This document shows, in pieces, positions 24,101 through 37,670 of a DNA stretch of 64,000 nt. How positions within the stretch are numbered: position 1 is the stretch's first letter; every line of letters starts with the position of its first letter. Below the pieces are notes generated by a model. The model did no database searches, was not told the DNA's origin, and saw only the letters and a list, made by a program, of their open reading frames with translations. The position numbers and the translations under genes are program-made. Origin of the DNA: Panax quinquefolius (taxonomy: Eukaryota; Streptophyta; Magnoliopsida; Apiales; Araliaceae); NCBI GenBank assembly GCA_020205615.1, contig CM035171.1, forward strand, positions 120,098,893 through 120,162,892, in the 5' to 3' direction.

Positions 24101-25345
24101 TCACCTCGTTTGGGTTCTCGCATTTTGACCGATCCACAACAAACGCTTCTTCCTAATCGTTGACTTTGACTTTTCCGGGACGATCGTTTGAGTCACCGTC
24201 CCCTCATTGAACTAGGTTTCGCTACCGCATGATCTCGAAATTTATATGTCCTTCCTTTCCACAATTATAGCATACCTTGAATCTGTTGTGGACGGTTTGA
24301 CCGATATGTCCCTCTTTCCGCATTTATAGCATATGACCGCTGGTCGTTTCTCTCCTCCTTAGAACCGATTCTTCGCCGTAAGACTGCTGTCTTTACATGG
24401 TCGTTGTTAAATCTCCTCTTTTAAAATCTCCTCCCGACTCGCTTCTTCTATTTTCATGGCTATGATTACCACCGTGGTTACCATTTTTTGTCCGTCTGCT
24501 TTCTTTCTCCATTGGTTATCATTATTATTCTGTTGACCGCTATCTCCGATGCGATCCTCGTTATGGTCCCTCATTGAACATACTCATTATCTCGCCTCTA
24601 ACAATTGAGCCATGTTAACAACATCCGAATAGAGAAAATTTATGAGAAATGAGATATTGTCGATCTTAGGGTTTCAAACCTCTCGAAACATCCGCGTCAT
24701 ACGCTCCTCATTCTCCACCAAATGAGGTGCAAACTGGATAACTCTGCAAACTTTGCCTCGTCTTCGAGACACCGCCATGTTGTTTTGTTCTAATCGATGA
24801 ACTCCACTTCCTTCATATAATGAACACTTTCGTGAAAGTATTTGTCATTAAATAGTTTCAAACGTCTCCCAAGACATCTTGAAAGCGGTACGGATGGAGT
24901 GCGCTTCACGAGACTCCCACCGAGAGTCTGCGCCGCCACTAATATAAAGGTGGCAAATGGAACCTTCGTTCCTCCGTGCATCCCAAGACATCGAATATCT
25001 TGGTAATTTGCTTGACCCATGTTTCCGCCATGATCGGATCGGCTTTCCCTTAAATTCGTGGTCCCAACTCTTTGAATCTGGCCATTTGTGACAACCTGCG
25101 TGAATTGCTATCATTTCCTCCTATATTTTGAACACGAGTCTCCTCGCCGATTTTGCATGAAACTGCAAAAAGCTTCTAAACATCCCCTCGCTCATCATCT
25201 CGCTTCAGTGGTGTTGTTCACGGGAGGAACATTGCCAACTGTTGCACGCTCTCCTCGTTGGTGAGTACAAAGGCGTCTCCACGGTCTCATTTCTATTGTT
25301 AATATTCTCGATCGACATTCTCAAATCACCGTCATAAAACAAGGG
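24101..25345 (-). pseudogene. gag: Element 2 gag, frameshifted
   Basis: Minus strand. The start region near 25345 (complement of ttttatgacggtgatttgag) is equivalent to the gag start of element 1. Core words MGQANYQDIRCLGM, KVPFATFIL and EVEFID lie at 24790-25020. Zinc-knuckle remnants lie near 24255-24330 (complements of cacaattatagcata and catttatagcatatg). No frame is open over the whole length. Confidence 0.8.
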
Positions 25346-25488
25346 TTAATTAAGGAAATCAATATATCACATAATATCCCTATATATCGACCAACTAACA
25401 AATAAGCTTAGGTAGGACACACTAACGAAGGATTTACTTGTCTCTCCTCCTAGTTTCTATTCTCCGATCTCCGCCAGAGATCATATCC

Positions 25489-25506
25489 CTAAGCTCGATA
25501 CCAACC
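25489..25506 (-). other. Element 2 primer-binding site
   Basis: The complement of cctaagctcgataccaacc: TTGGTATCGAGCTTAGG, again one A short of the initiator tRNA-Met complement. Confidence 0.7.
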
Positions 25507-28004
25507 GCGACGCCCCCAAAATAGGTATACATCACTCAATTCGAGTTGTCAATACATGGTACGTAAACAACTACAACTTTATTATTACAACAAGAAAAGC
25601 TGAGTTTGAATACAAATATTATCTTCTAGACAATATCTATACTCAAATAAATCCTCATCATATTTATTGATACATTATTTTACAAAAATGGTAAAGACTA
25701 CTAAATAACTCTCTCTAGAACCTTCATTCCATACCCCGACTCGTACTTGCTATATTCTCGCCTCACGAGAAGAAAAATGGAACAAAAAGGAAAAGGGTGA
25801 GCTCAACTAGCTCAAGAAAGAATATTATGACTAAGATAATATACAACAAATTACCGTTAGTCTTCAACGGGGAAAAATCTAATAGAATACAATAGACAAC
25901 AAATTTTAAATCAATATTCGCAATGAAATAATAATTCATTAGAAGAGTTAAGTAGAGAATGCAAACTACTATCTTCTATGTATGAATTTAAAAGTTCATC
26001 GTCTATCTTTTATCCCTATAACATCAATCAATATATATCTGGAATCAAATATTCATCTTTGCACTACAGGCCAAAGATATTCAATAATATCATCATTTAA
26101 GACTGAGGATGATGAAAAATATTTTTAAAGAAACGAATCCAGTGAAACAAAATGACAAGGATTAAGGATTAAGGATTCGTACTTTGTTTTATCCATGTCC
26201 AACAATACCTCAAAAATAATCATAGTGGTGTAAAATTCAAGAATGATCAAAACATGTATACAATCAAAGCTAGTATCCACAATAGATGTTTTAGACGAAA
26301 AGGAAAATTTTCATTTTTCGATGAATAATAGTCTTGAGATTCGTGAATAATCAGATATCGTGAATAAAGGCCGTATCGTGAATAAGTAACTCAGACACCA
26401 AAAGTTCTAAATTTGATAAAAACTTCAGATCAATATTTCAAAGATAATGATATTGAAGAAATAATATCATTACGAAAAAGAATAATATCCCTTACATCGA
26501 AAGATCAAGATCTTAAATTAAAAACAGGATATAGACTATGACTAGAACTTGCACCGTATAGCAATACTCAAAATATACTCAAAATACTCACAAGAATACG
26601 CTCGATAATATAGAGAGAGAAAATTTCAGCTTCGTGTGATTTTCAATTATAACCTAAGACCCTATTTATAGAAAATGCTTAGAACACCAAAGCAGAAAAT
26701 TTATTAAAATATTAATTTATTAATTTTTATTCTTACGCCCATATTTAGAGATCTGAATTCAGCCATTTCTAACACATGCAAGGCCCACAATAATGACAAA
26801 AAACTTTTTTGTCATTTTAAATATTTTATACTTCCAAAAATCAATTATTTCGGAGCTTCGAAACTTCAATAATTCACAATAAATAGCCCTTTTGTCAGAA
26901 AATTCAAAACTCGCGACTTTTATAGGAAATTCAATTATCTACAACTTTGCGTAAGAAAGTTTTTCCGATTCCAAATGTAAATTGACCAAAATCCACAAAC
27001 AGACGATTTTACAAAGCTATAATCAAATTTTAGTCATAAATGGGGTCCACCGACATGTTTAACATGTTTTAAACATTAATTGCAACAAAAATACTCTTCC
27101 TCCTCAGATACTCATATATCCCACATTCGTTGTAAAAATATCACCATTATTATATTATTAAAATATAATAATATATTTAAATGAATTATTTTATCATAAA
27201 AAGATAAAATTTCAATTTTCAACAATTGTCACATTAAAAATTTTCTCCATCTATATCCACATAAAATCAATATTTTTCTCATCATATGAATCAATAATTA
27301 ATTATTCACAAATAATATTACGAATCACAATATTGATAACCGTGCGCTTCTACGAAAGAGGGGGCTTTCCAATGAGAATTTCTCCTTACTTGGCTGCAAT
27401 TAGGTGACCAAACCTCTCCTGTAGACGTAACTTTCTAGACATTGCCAATAATGTTATCTAATAATATTATTCGGATAATATGAATTATTGCTTCGATAAT
27501 GAAAAATAATCGTATAATGACAATTATCAAAACAACAAAGAATATAAAATATCAACGCAGTATTATTAAATCAATAAAATCTTTGAGCGAATTAATTCGT
27601 AACCATTATTGAGTAGTGCCTTCTTTACGTAAGAATCAATAATTGTGCAATCTGGTGTCTTCTTGTGTTTTAACCACGGTATATTTTTACGAAGATTAAC
27701 GATAAAGAATCATTTACCGTTATTTTTAAACAACTTATATTTGTCGTTTTCTTCATCCAATCGCTTTCCGTTATGGGGCCCACAAAAGACTGTGCAGTCG
27801 TACGAATATTCCCCGACAACAAGAATATTCCACGACCAAACGAATATTCCCCGACAACAATGAATATTTTATAACTACTTGCTTATTTTGAAATATTTGC
27901 GTATTTTACCAATAACTATCCACATTAATCAAATCAACCCTTACTATTTCAAAATAATAAATAAAGAAAATTAAATTTCATTAATAATAAGTTGGGGTCT
28001 TACA
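25507..28004 (-). repeat. Element 2, 5' LTR
   Basis: Minus-strand LTR beginning TGTAAGACCCCAAC at 28004 and ending at about 25507 beside the primer site. It is flanked on the right by ACCCT (28005-28009), the partner of 11300-11304. Only one complete R-region hairpin unit remains (about 26050-26085), against three or four in other copies. Confidence 0.88.
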
Positions 28005-28009
28005 ACCCT

Positions 28010-28390
28010 ATACTTGGTGAAATTCTTCTGTTATTCCATTCTTTATTATTATGTTGGAATAACTTTGTTTGTCGCAAATCTGCATACATGGTGAAATTCT
28101 TCTAATATTTCGTTCTTTATTATCCCGCCGAATATCCACGCTCTAATGCGTTTATATGGGACTGGTTCCATTATTTATTATTCTCGTGAATATCCTCGTC
28201 ATGCATGCGTTCCTTGGGGGACTGGATTCCATTATTTATTATTCTCATTAGGAATAACTGTCGGTCTGCAATCTATCGCATGCATGGTGAATCCTTCAGT
28301 TATTCCATTCTTTATTATTTTGTTGGAATAACCTGTTGATGTGGATTACCACATGCATGGTGAATGATCCTTCGTATTCACACGAATAGT
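28010..28390 (+). repeat. LTR C minisatellite, ~70-bp units
   Basis: Five or more imperfect units with TTCCATTCTTTATTATT, GGAATAAC and GCATGCATGGTGAA. They are like the copia leader at 8262-8570 and the reverse strand of LTR B at 36940-37345. Confidence 0.75.
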
Positions 28391-29244
28391 ATTTTTTATT
28401 AAAAAGGGGTTTCTGCCAGGGGCAGTTTCGTAATTTTTCTGACCCTCAAAAATTCTGAAAAAATTGAAATGATAATTTGATGAGTTTTCTAAATTGTGTC
28501 CAAAATGGCGATTTTTGGATGTATAGATTAAGAGTTATGGATTTTATGGGAAAAGACTATTTTAAAAGTAAACCCTTATAACTCCTCAGGTTAACTCCAA
28601 AATTGGTAAAATTTTTATTGGGAGTACATGTATATAACGGGAGTATACCCTCAGAAATTTGAATTTTTGGACAAAAGTACAATTTATGATAAATGTCTAA
28701 ATATTCGATGCTTTTAGCCATATGAAAAATAGTAAATGAATTTTAAAAATTACGAGAAAATATATGTTCAAGATGGGACTATATTCTCGCTAAATCCCGA
28801 AAAGGAAATATTTTTGGGATCGATTTGGTATTTTTCATAAAATGAACTAGTTATGAGTAAATGAATTAAATATGTTGTGAAGTAATAAAATTGAAAAATA
28901 GGATTTTATGGCTTGAGAATCCTATATAGGGTATTTGCAGATTTTTGATGAGGATTTGATCATTGATTATGAAATCTTATGAGTATGACATTTTTGAATG
29001 ATTAAATGCATTATTTGATAAAGTGTAAACAATTGAAATAAATTGTTTATAAGTTTAAGAAATGATTGAAATATTGTTATAATATTAATGATATTAGATT
29101 ATGAGATTATTAAGTAATTGATAACATTTGGTTATTATTGAACGCTGGATAAATTGTATTATAAATGTTTAATATTTATCATTTATCTCATTTGATTGAT
29201 TCTTATATCATTGTCATCATCCTCATGCTTATATTGTATTGAAA

Positions 29245-29610
29245 GTAATCTTTGGCCCGTAGTGCGTGGATAATTTGTGGTTGTGATACTAATGAAAAAG
29301 TCCTCATTGGCCCGTAGTGCATTAATGGACAGTTTTTGGTATGATTATGGCTATGGATTCTCTTCGGCCAAGGGTGCAAAGATGAATTATTTTATGGCAT
29401 GATCGGACCGTTGATGAAAACACGATTATCTTTGGCCGTAGTGTGCATGGATAATTCGTGGTCGTGATACTTAAAGAATATCCTCGGCCCGGTAGTGCAG
29501 GGATGATTCGATGATGTGGATTATTTATTGAGTTGAGTCTCAGCAATAAAATATTAATTCATGGATGTGATAATAATGAATATCTTTGGTCATAGTGCAA
29601 AGATGATTAA
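29245..29610 (+). repeat. Hairpin repeat array of LTR C
   Basis: About six units of ctttggcc.gtagtgc...gatgaat type, each partly self-complementary, with spacers of 30-60 bp. The array occupies the position of the R-region array in the other LTRs. Confidence 0.7.
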
Positions 29611-29648
29611 TGATTACGAGCATGAATTGTGATTTGGTATAATCATGA

Positions 29649-30350
29649 TGTAAGACCCCAACTATTATAAATAAAGATGAATTTTCTATAAATATTATTT
29701 TTGAATATTATGGAATAAATTTGATATAATGTTATAGTTGTGGGTAATATTTATAAATTTTGCAAAAGTATGCAAGTTGTTATAAAATATTACGTTTGGT
29801 TCGGGAATATTCTTTTGTTAGGGAATATTCGTATAACTACTCAATCATTGGTGGACCCTACAATGTAATTATTGTTTGGATTGAGAAAACGACAAAAAAT
29901 ATTTTATAAAAATAACGGCGGAGGTGTTACCGTTAAAAGCGTTGAACTACCCTTTGGTAAAAAAATACAAGATACGCTGTGGTTGCATAGTAGCACACAC
30001 TATTGATTATTGATGCTTACGTGAGAAGTCACTCATGCTATGCTCAATTATTGCTACAGTAATTGTTGCATCATATCTCTTATATTATTGATTCAATTAT
30101 TGTCACAATATCATCTGTATAATATGTAATATTATTAATTGAGACGACAAGTTATAAATGATTAATAATTGTTGAAAGATTAAAAATGTGTTGATTAAAA
30201 TTAAAATGATTTGTGGTAATATTTATTCAATCCTTAATGTATATAAAGAGTCTGTTATGAGACGTTTGTGGTAAGTTTGATTATTTTATGGGGGGCCCAT
30301 ATGTCATCATCTAAGAGTCTCTTCGTCAATAGTAATTACCTTTGTGAATA
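29649..30350 (+). repeat. LTR B, first 700 bp
   Basis: TGTAAGACCCCAACTATT and the next 700 bases match the reverse strand of the element 3 LTR from 38474 down to about 37780. The match ends within the ttcgtcaatagtaattacc repeats, where reverse-transcriptase sequence of family A starts abruptly. The first bases follow catga, and the same word occurs inverted (tcatg) at the far end of the other LTR B at 35890-35894. Confidence 0.8.
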
Positions 30351-33006
30351 GTAAGTTTGTTTTATTTGTAAAGAAGAAAGACGGGAGTATGCGACTTTGT
30401 ATTGACTATCGGGAATTGAACCATGTCACCATCAAGAATAGGTATCCTCTACCTCGTATTGATGACTTGTTTGACCAATTACAAGAACACATTTTTTTTC
30501 AAAATCGATCTTAGATTCTGGATATCATCAATTTGAAGATTAGAATCGAGGATATTCCAAAGACCGCCTTGAACTCTTATGTATGTGCATTATGAATTCT
30601 TAGTCGTGTCTTTCGGACTAACTAATGCTCCTCGCGCTTTCATGGATATGATGAACCGAGTATTCAAGGAATATTTGGATCAATTCGTTGTTGTCTTTAA
30701 TGATGACATCCTCATATATTCCAAAAGCCGTGAAGATCATGAGCACCATTTGAAGCTGGTACTCGAAAGGCTTCGTGAAAACCAACTATATGCCAAATTG
30801 AAGAAATGCGAGTTACGGCTTGAGGAAGTAGCATTCCTTGGGCACACGGTGTCGAAACATGGAGTATCTGTTGATCCGTGAAGATTGAAGTACAAAGTTG
30901 GAACAACCAAGTCGGTGGATCAAGTGCGTAGCTTTTGGGCTTAGCTAGTTATTATCGGAGATTCGTGGAAGGGTTTTCTCGAATCGCTACTCCATTAACT
31001 TCAACTAACTTCGGAAGGATACAAAATTCGTTTGGAGCGAAGAATGCGAGAAAAGTTTCCAAGAGCTTAAGAGGAGACTTATTTACGACACTGTTCTAAC
31101 AATACCATCTGGTTCGGATGGATTTGTTATCTCTGACGATGCTTCTGTGCAAAGGGTTAGGATGTGTTCTCATGCAACGTGGGAAGGTCATAGCTTATGC
31201 CTCGTGACAACTTAAAGAGTATGAGAGGAATTATCCTACTCATGATCTAGAGTTAGCGGCGTGATCGTTCAGCGCTTAAAAATATGGAGGCACTATCTAT
31301 ATGGGAGAAAGTGGAGATATATTCGGACCATAAAAGCCTTAAATATTTCTTCACTCAAAAGAACTCAACATACTGGCGGCTGACGTTGGCTCGAGCTATT
31401 GAAGACTACGCTGACCACACTATTCAATACCATCCCAGTAAAGCGAGCGTGGTAGTTGACGCATTGAGTAGAAGATCATCACGCGGAGAACGAATGCGAT
31501 GATGTCAAGTATACGCGATGATAGAGCCAACTTTAATAGAAAAAAAGTTAAGGTTGCTCGAGCCACCGAATCTTTAGAAATGATGCGTATGATGAAGAAG
31601 AAAGTACAAGAAGGAGCTATTAGGGCGAGAATTGATGAAGAAGGAATACTTGAGTCCACTCTAGACTTTGTGTTCCTAACGACTACGATTTGAAGTACAA
31701 GATTATGATGGAGGCACCTGATACGCCATTTGCAATCCATCACGGAAGTACTAAAATGTATCGTGATCTTGACATACATTTTGGTGGAACAATATGAAGA
31801 GAGAGATTGCAAAGTTTATCTCGATGTGTTTAACTTGTCAACGTGTAAAGGCGGAGCATCTTGTACCTAAGGGTCCGTTGCAACCACTTGAGATTCCGGA
31901 ATGGAAGTGGGAACACATTACTATGGATTTAGATTCTGGGTCTTCCTACGGTTTCTCAAGGCATCAATGCTATTTGGGTTATTGTTGATAGATTAACCAA
32001 GTCTGCTCATTTCTTGCCGTCTGGAGACTTATTCCTTTGAACGTCTTGCTTTAGTATGTGCACGTGAATGAGATTGTGAGGTTGCATGGCATGCTGTATC
32101 CATAGTTTCGGATCGTGACCCAAGATTCACTTCAAGATTTTGGGTTAGCTTGCAAAAAGCTATGGGCGCAGTTTGCGATTTAGTTCGGCATACCATCCCC
32201 AAACGGACGGACAATCGAGAGGACTATTCAAACTCTTGAAGATCTATTAAGACTACGTGTCCTAGACTTTAAAGGGTAGTTGGGATAAGTATTTACCATT
32301 GGTGGAATTCTCTCTACAACAACAGTTATCGAGCAAGTATAGGTGTGGCTCCATTCAAGCATTATATGGGCGAAAATGTCGTTCTCGATATATGTTGGGA
32401 TGAGGTGGGTGAAGCAACATTGTTGGGACCCGAGTTAGTACGTATGACTACTGAAAAGATCCAAATGATTCGACAACGTATACAAACGGCACAAGATCGA
32501 CAAAAGAGTTATGCGGATCTTCATCGAAAGGACGTGGAATTTAATGTAGGGGATCATGTATATTGTTGCTGCGAGTTGCTCCATGGAAGGGAGTTACAAG
32601 ATTTGGGAAGAGAGGAAAGCTCAATCCACGATTTATTGGTCCATTTCAAATTCTTGACCGAGTAGGAAATGTAGCCTATAGACTTGCGTTACCTCCGAGT
32701 ATGTCTCGTGTTCATAATGTGTTTCACATATCATCTTCGTAAATATGTGAAAGACCCGAACCACGTTATTGAGTTAGAAGCAAGACGAGATAGCCAAGAC
32801 TTAACGTATGAGGAGGTACTGTCAAGATCTTGGATAGGAAGGAGCATGTCATACACCAAGAAAGGTCATACCACAAGTTAAAGTTTTGTGGAGGAATCAT
32901 GCTATAGAGAAATGACACAGGGAATTGGAAAGCGAAAATGAAAGCGAGGTATCCTCACCTTTTGAAACACCAGTAATGCGTCGTCAATTTCGAGGACGAA
33001 ATTTCA
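30351..33006 (+). pseudogene. pol: Element 5 (family A, 5'-truncated): RT, RNase H, integrase, tail
   Basis: Plus strand. Starts inside reverse transcriptase at the segment before [14 protein letters not shown]. Then [15 protein letters not shown] and a changed catalytic motif [10 protein letters not shown] (I to N before DD), 30579-30881. RNase H follows with [14 protein letters not shown] (about 31318-31365) and SKASVVVDALSRR (about 31437-31475). Integrase shows CLTCQRVKAEHLVPKGPLQP (31826-31890), ITMDL with the first Asp, SDRDPRFTSRFW (about 32106-32142) and HPQTDGQ (about 32187-32210), so the three catalytic acidic positions can be traced although frames shift. The tail has GPF/VAYRL segments and, at 32925-33010, EVSSPFETPVMRRQFRGRN. 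No gag, protease or 5' LTR is present. Confidence 0.85.
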
Positions 33007-33019
33007 TAAGGAGGGAGGT
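33007..33019 (+). other. Element 5 polypurine tract
   Basis: aaggagggaggt directly before the LTR start. Confidence 0.8.
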
Positions 33020-35535
33020 TGTAAGACCCCAAATTTTTTATAAAAAGAAATTTCCTTTATTTATTATTTTTGAAATAGTAAGGGTTGATTTGATTAATGT
33101 GGATAGTTAAGGGTTAAATACATGAAATATTTCAAAATAAGCAAGTGGTTATAAAATATTCATTATCGTCGGGAATATTCGTTTGGTCGTGGAATATTAA
33201 ATCTTTGTGGGGGAATATTAAATGCTGACGGTATTGACCATGTGTGGGCCCCATAACTTGAAAGCGATTGGATGAAGAAAACGACAATATAAGTTGTTTA
33301 AAAATAACGGCGTAGTTATTCAGATTAATCTTCTTATTGGAATACCGGTTGGTTAAAACATAAGAATGTCTGGCGTTGTTACGCAAGATTATTACTTATT
33401 GCACGTATTAAAGCCTTACTACTCAATAATGGTTTCTGATAATTCTTTATTAAATATTTTATTTTATTGAGTTAATAATTCTTTGCGTTGATATTTTATA
33501 TTCTTTGTTGTTTGATAATTGTCATTACACAATATTTTTCATTATCGAAGCAATAATTCATATTATCTGAATAATATTATTAGATAACATTATTGGCAAT
33601 GTCTAGAAAGTTACATCTAAGGAGAGGTTTGGTCACCTAATTTGCACGCAAAGAAGAGAAATTCTTATTGGAAAGCCCCTCTTTCACGAACCGCACGGTT
33701 GTCGATATTGTGATTCTATAATATTATTTGTGAATAATTAATTATTGATTTATATGATGAGGAAAATATTGATTTTATGTGGATATAGATGGAGAAAAAG
33801 TTTAATGTGACAATTGTTGAAAATTGAAATTTTATCTTTTACGATAAAATAATTCATTTAAATATATTATTATATATTAATAATATAATAATGGTGATAT
33901 TTTTACAACGAATGTAGGATATATGAGTATACGAGGAGGAAGAGTATTTTGTTGCAATAAATGTTTAAAACATGTTAAACATGTCGGTGGACCCCATTTA
34001 TTGGTGAAATTTGATTATAGCACAATAAAATCACCCGTTTGTGGATTTCGGTCAATTTCTATTTGGAATTTGGAAAAACTTTCTTACTGCAAAGTTGTAG
34101 AAAATTGAAATTCCTATAAAAACTCATGAGATTCAAATTTTCTGATGAAAGGGCTATTTATTATAAATTATTGAAGTTACAAGCTCAAAATAATTAATTT
34201 TTGAAGTTTTAAATATTTTTAATAAGAAAAACGTTTTTTTTTTTGAGTTAGGCAAGGTGAGTCACTCTTGGTGGCTGATGGTTTGAATCAGATTTTGGAG
34301 TGCGTAGGAATTTAATAATTATATATTAATATTTTATTAAATTTTTTTTTTGGTGTTCTAGCATTTTCATAAATAGGGTCTTGGGTTAGAATTATTCATG
34401 AGTTCTATATTCACGTATTCTTGTGAGTATTACTATTCATGAGTTACTATTCACGAAGTTACTATTCACGAGTACTATTCATGAAGCGTGAAGATATTTT
34501 TTTGTGGAATTTCTATCTTTTGGTGTCAGAGTTCTTATTCACGTATCTGGCCTTATTCACGATATCTATCGATTATTCAATATCTGAAAATAAAATTTTC
34601 TTCTTTTTTCCAAAATATCTATTACGGATACTAACTTTGATTGTATCCATGTTTTGATCATTCTTGAATTTTACACCACTATGATTATTTTTGAGGTATT
34701 TTTGGACGTGGATAAAACCAAAGTACGAATCCTTAATCCTTAATCCTTGTCATTTTGTTTCACTTTGGATTCGTTTTTTAAAAAAATATTTTCATCATCC
34801 TCGGTCTTAAATGATGATATTATGGAATATCTTTGGCACTATTATTGAATGATTTCTTAAGAATATCTTTGGCACAGTAGTGCAAAGATGAATGATTTCT
34901 GAAGATTATCTTTGGCCGTAGTGCAAAGATGAGCAGTGTTTAAATGAACATGACCAATGATGAATATCTTTGGCTGTAGTGCAAAGATGAATATTTGATT
35001 CGGATGTATATTGATTGATGTTACGAGGGATAAAAGATAGACGATGAACTTTTAAATTCATACATAGAAGATAGTAGTTTGCATTCTCTACTTAACTCTT
35101 CTAATGAATTATTATTTCATTTCGAATATTGATTTAAAATTTGTTGTCTATTGTATTCTATTAGATTTTTCCTGTTGAAGACTAACGATAATTTGTTGTA
35201 TATTATCTTAGTCATAATATTCTTTCTTGAGCTAGTTGAGCTCACCCTTTTCCTTTTGTTCCATTTTTCTCGGGGAGCGAGAATATAAGCGATGCAGTTA
35301 GTCTGGGTATGGAATGAAGGTTTTATAAAGGATTGTTTAGTAGTCCTCACCATTTTTGTAAAATAATGTATCAATAAATGTGATGAGGATTTATTTGAGT
35401 ATAGATATTGTCTAGAAGATAATATTTGTATTCAAACTCACAGATTTCTTGTTGTAATAATAAAGTTGTAGTTGTTTACGTACCATGTATTGACAACTCG
35501 AAATGGGTGATGTATACCTATTTTGGGGCGTCACA
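33020..35535 (+). repeat. Element 5, 3' LTR (family A, subtype shared with element 4)
   Basis: TGTAAGACCCCAAATTTT to GGGGCGTCACA, 2.5 kb. It shares gagttaggcaaggtgagtca and the following cttggtggctgatgg with the two LTRs of element 4, whereas element 1 has a different sequence there. Short tandem ttactattcac repeats lie near 34425-34490 and hairpin repeats at 34823-34995. Confidence 0.88.
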
Positions 35536-35894
35536 GATTAGCATAACTAGCCCAAAGAAAGAATATCAAGACTAAAGATAATTAAATTATCAATAGCTTT
35601 CATCAATAATAAATTAGAGATTTAGAACATATAGTAGATGATAAAACTTTTCAACCATAGTTGCGGTGAACGAGCAATCCATTAGAAGAGTCGAATAGAC
35701 CATCGTGTCTATTATCTTCTCCATGTTAAAAGTCCACCAATAATGTTTTTATCCTGTAACATCAATCAACAATTCCTGATCCCACAATCATATGAATAAC
35801 TCATAATCATAATTGTGATTACAATTCCTTTTCGCACTCACCATTTAAGATAATTTTCATCACACATATCTTCACCGAAACATCAAAAATCATG
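35536..35894 (-). repeat. LTR C fragment in inverted orientation
   Basis: Minus-strand LTR sequence (complements of actagcccaaagaaagaata and aacatcaatcaacaattcc) from the part downstream of the hairpin array. Read on the minus strand it starts catgatttttgatg next to the LTR B end, and so can continue LTR C, which breaks off after catga at 29648. Confidence 0.6.
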
Positions 35895-36439
35895 TGTAGG
35901 CGCCCCAAAAATTAGGTATACATCACCCATCTTGGGTAGTCGGATACATGGTACAAAATTTAAAAATACAACTTAATAATATAAGCGTAGGTGTACAATA
36001 CTGACATAAAGCGTGAGTTTGAATACAAATATTGTCTACTAGATATTATACAAACTCAAAAGGAGTCCTCATTACAATTATTATCACACTATTTCACGAA
36101 TAGTGAGGACTACTAATCTTATCCTCCGGACCATTACTCGTTCCCCGACTCGTCCCAAATTTATGTTCTCATTTCACGAAGAATGCGGTGAAAGAAAGGG
36201 TGAGCTCAACTAGCCCGATAAAAATATTATGACTAAGATAATGCGAATAAATTATCAATAGCCTTCAACAAAGTGTTAAACGATAAAATATAATAAACAT
36301 CAAGTTTAATCTGCGGTGAACAAGCAATCCATTAAAAGAGTCAAGTAGAAAATAAAATCTACTATCTTTTATGATTTAAAAGGTTTTTCATCATTTGTTA
36401 TAAATGAGACTCGACTTTAATAAATATTCCACATCATCG

Positions 36440-36690
36440 AATCACCCTCGCACTACTACGGCCGAGGATATTCTTTAGTATCACGACCACAATTATTCAT
36501 GCACTACTGGGCGAGAATAGTTGTGTATTCATTAATGGTCATGATCATGTCAACAAGCGTCCATCGATGCACTACTGACCCTTTGAGGATTTTTATCACA
36601 TCATTTGTAACATTACTATTAATGACAACCGAATAGTCTCTGGTCATAATCATACCAAGTCCATCTATGCACTACAGGCCACAGATGACT
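36440..36690 (-). repeat. Hairpin repeat array of LTR B
   Basis: Four units around gcactactacggccgagg or gcactac..gccacagatg with longer spacers than in family A. It is in the same relative position within the LTR as the arrays of A and C. Confidence 0.7.
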
Positions 36691-36939
36691 TTCAACATAA
36701 TATAAACATGAGGATGATGACCATGATATAAAATTCAATAAAACAAGTTCAAGAATTATTTTATCCGGGAATTATTAACGTTCAAATTATCAACATGATC
36801 TTTGTTTTGTAGAGTAAAATTCAAGAATGATCGGAAGAATATTTCCATGAAAAGATCTTTGGATGAAACGAAAATATCAAGGATATTCCACTAATTTCAT
36901 GGAGTATAGAAGTCAAAGTTTTAACTTAACCGGGTATAA

Positions 36940-37345
36940 TAAAGAATGGAATAACAAAAAAAATCACCATGCATGCGATGCGATAGATAGCCTTGCGAGG
37001 GTAATTCCAACAGAATAATAAATAACGGAACCCGGTCCCGAGCGTAAAAACGCACAGAGCGGGATGTTCAATGTAATAATAATAAAGAAGATTTAACCAG
37101 TCCGGTGTAAAACACACGAGACGGGATGTTCCAATGAATAATAATAAAGATTTTACGAATCCGGGTGTAAAACACATGAATGGGATGTTCAATGAATAAT
37201 AATAAAAAATGTCACCAAGTATAGGTAAAAACACAGCGCATACAAAGTTATTCCAATGAATAATAATAAAGAATGTCACCAAGTATAGGGTAAACCAGCG
37301 TATCTGAGTTATTCCAATGAATAATAAGCAATGGAATAACAACAG
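36940..37345 (-). repeat. LTR B minisatellite
   Basis: Five or six units of 55-75 bp with the complement of ATTCTTTATTATTCATTGGAA as the core, related to 28010-28390 and to the copia leader at 8262-8570. Confidence 0.8.
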
Positions 37346-37670
37346 TTCTCTTCATGAATAAGAAAGAATAACACCCCTTACTTTTGGTAGGAGATTGAAT
37401 CTGCGGAAGAAGTAGTAACAAAATACTCTTCTTCTTTCTCTCTTTTCTCTCTATACTTTCTCTCTAAAGCTTGAATGAATTCGTGAAAAATAATGAAGCA
37501 CTAGGCCTCTATTTATAGAAGATTTCTAGCTTAGCACCTACCATGTGAAAAGGCAAGTGGCTTGATTTGGTGATGTGAAAAAGAAAAGTGGTTCGACGTC
37601 ACATAATGTGAAACGACAAGTGGTTTGGCGCTTTTAATGTGAAGCGACAAGTGGTTCGACGTCTGGTAAA

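Larger units (their letters stand above)
28005..29648 (+). mobile_element. LTR C, second segment
   Basis: Resumes LTR C after element 2: the first bases accctatacttggtga match the reverse strand of LTR B near 37270-37290. It contains the minisatellite to about 28390, about 850 bp of unrecognised AT-rich LTR sequence, and a hairpin repeat array with the word ctttggcccgtagtgc (29245-29610). It stops at catga (29644-29648), where LTR B begins. A plausible continuation is found inverted at 35536-35894. Confidence 0.65.
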
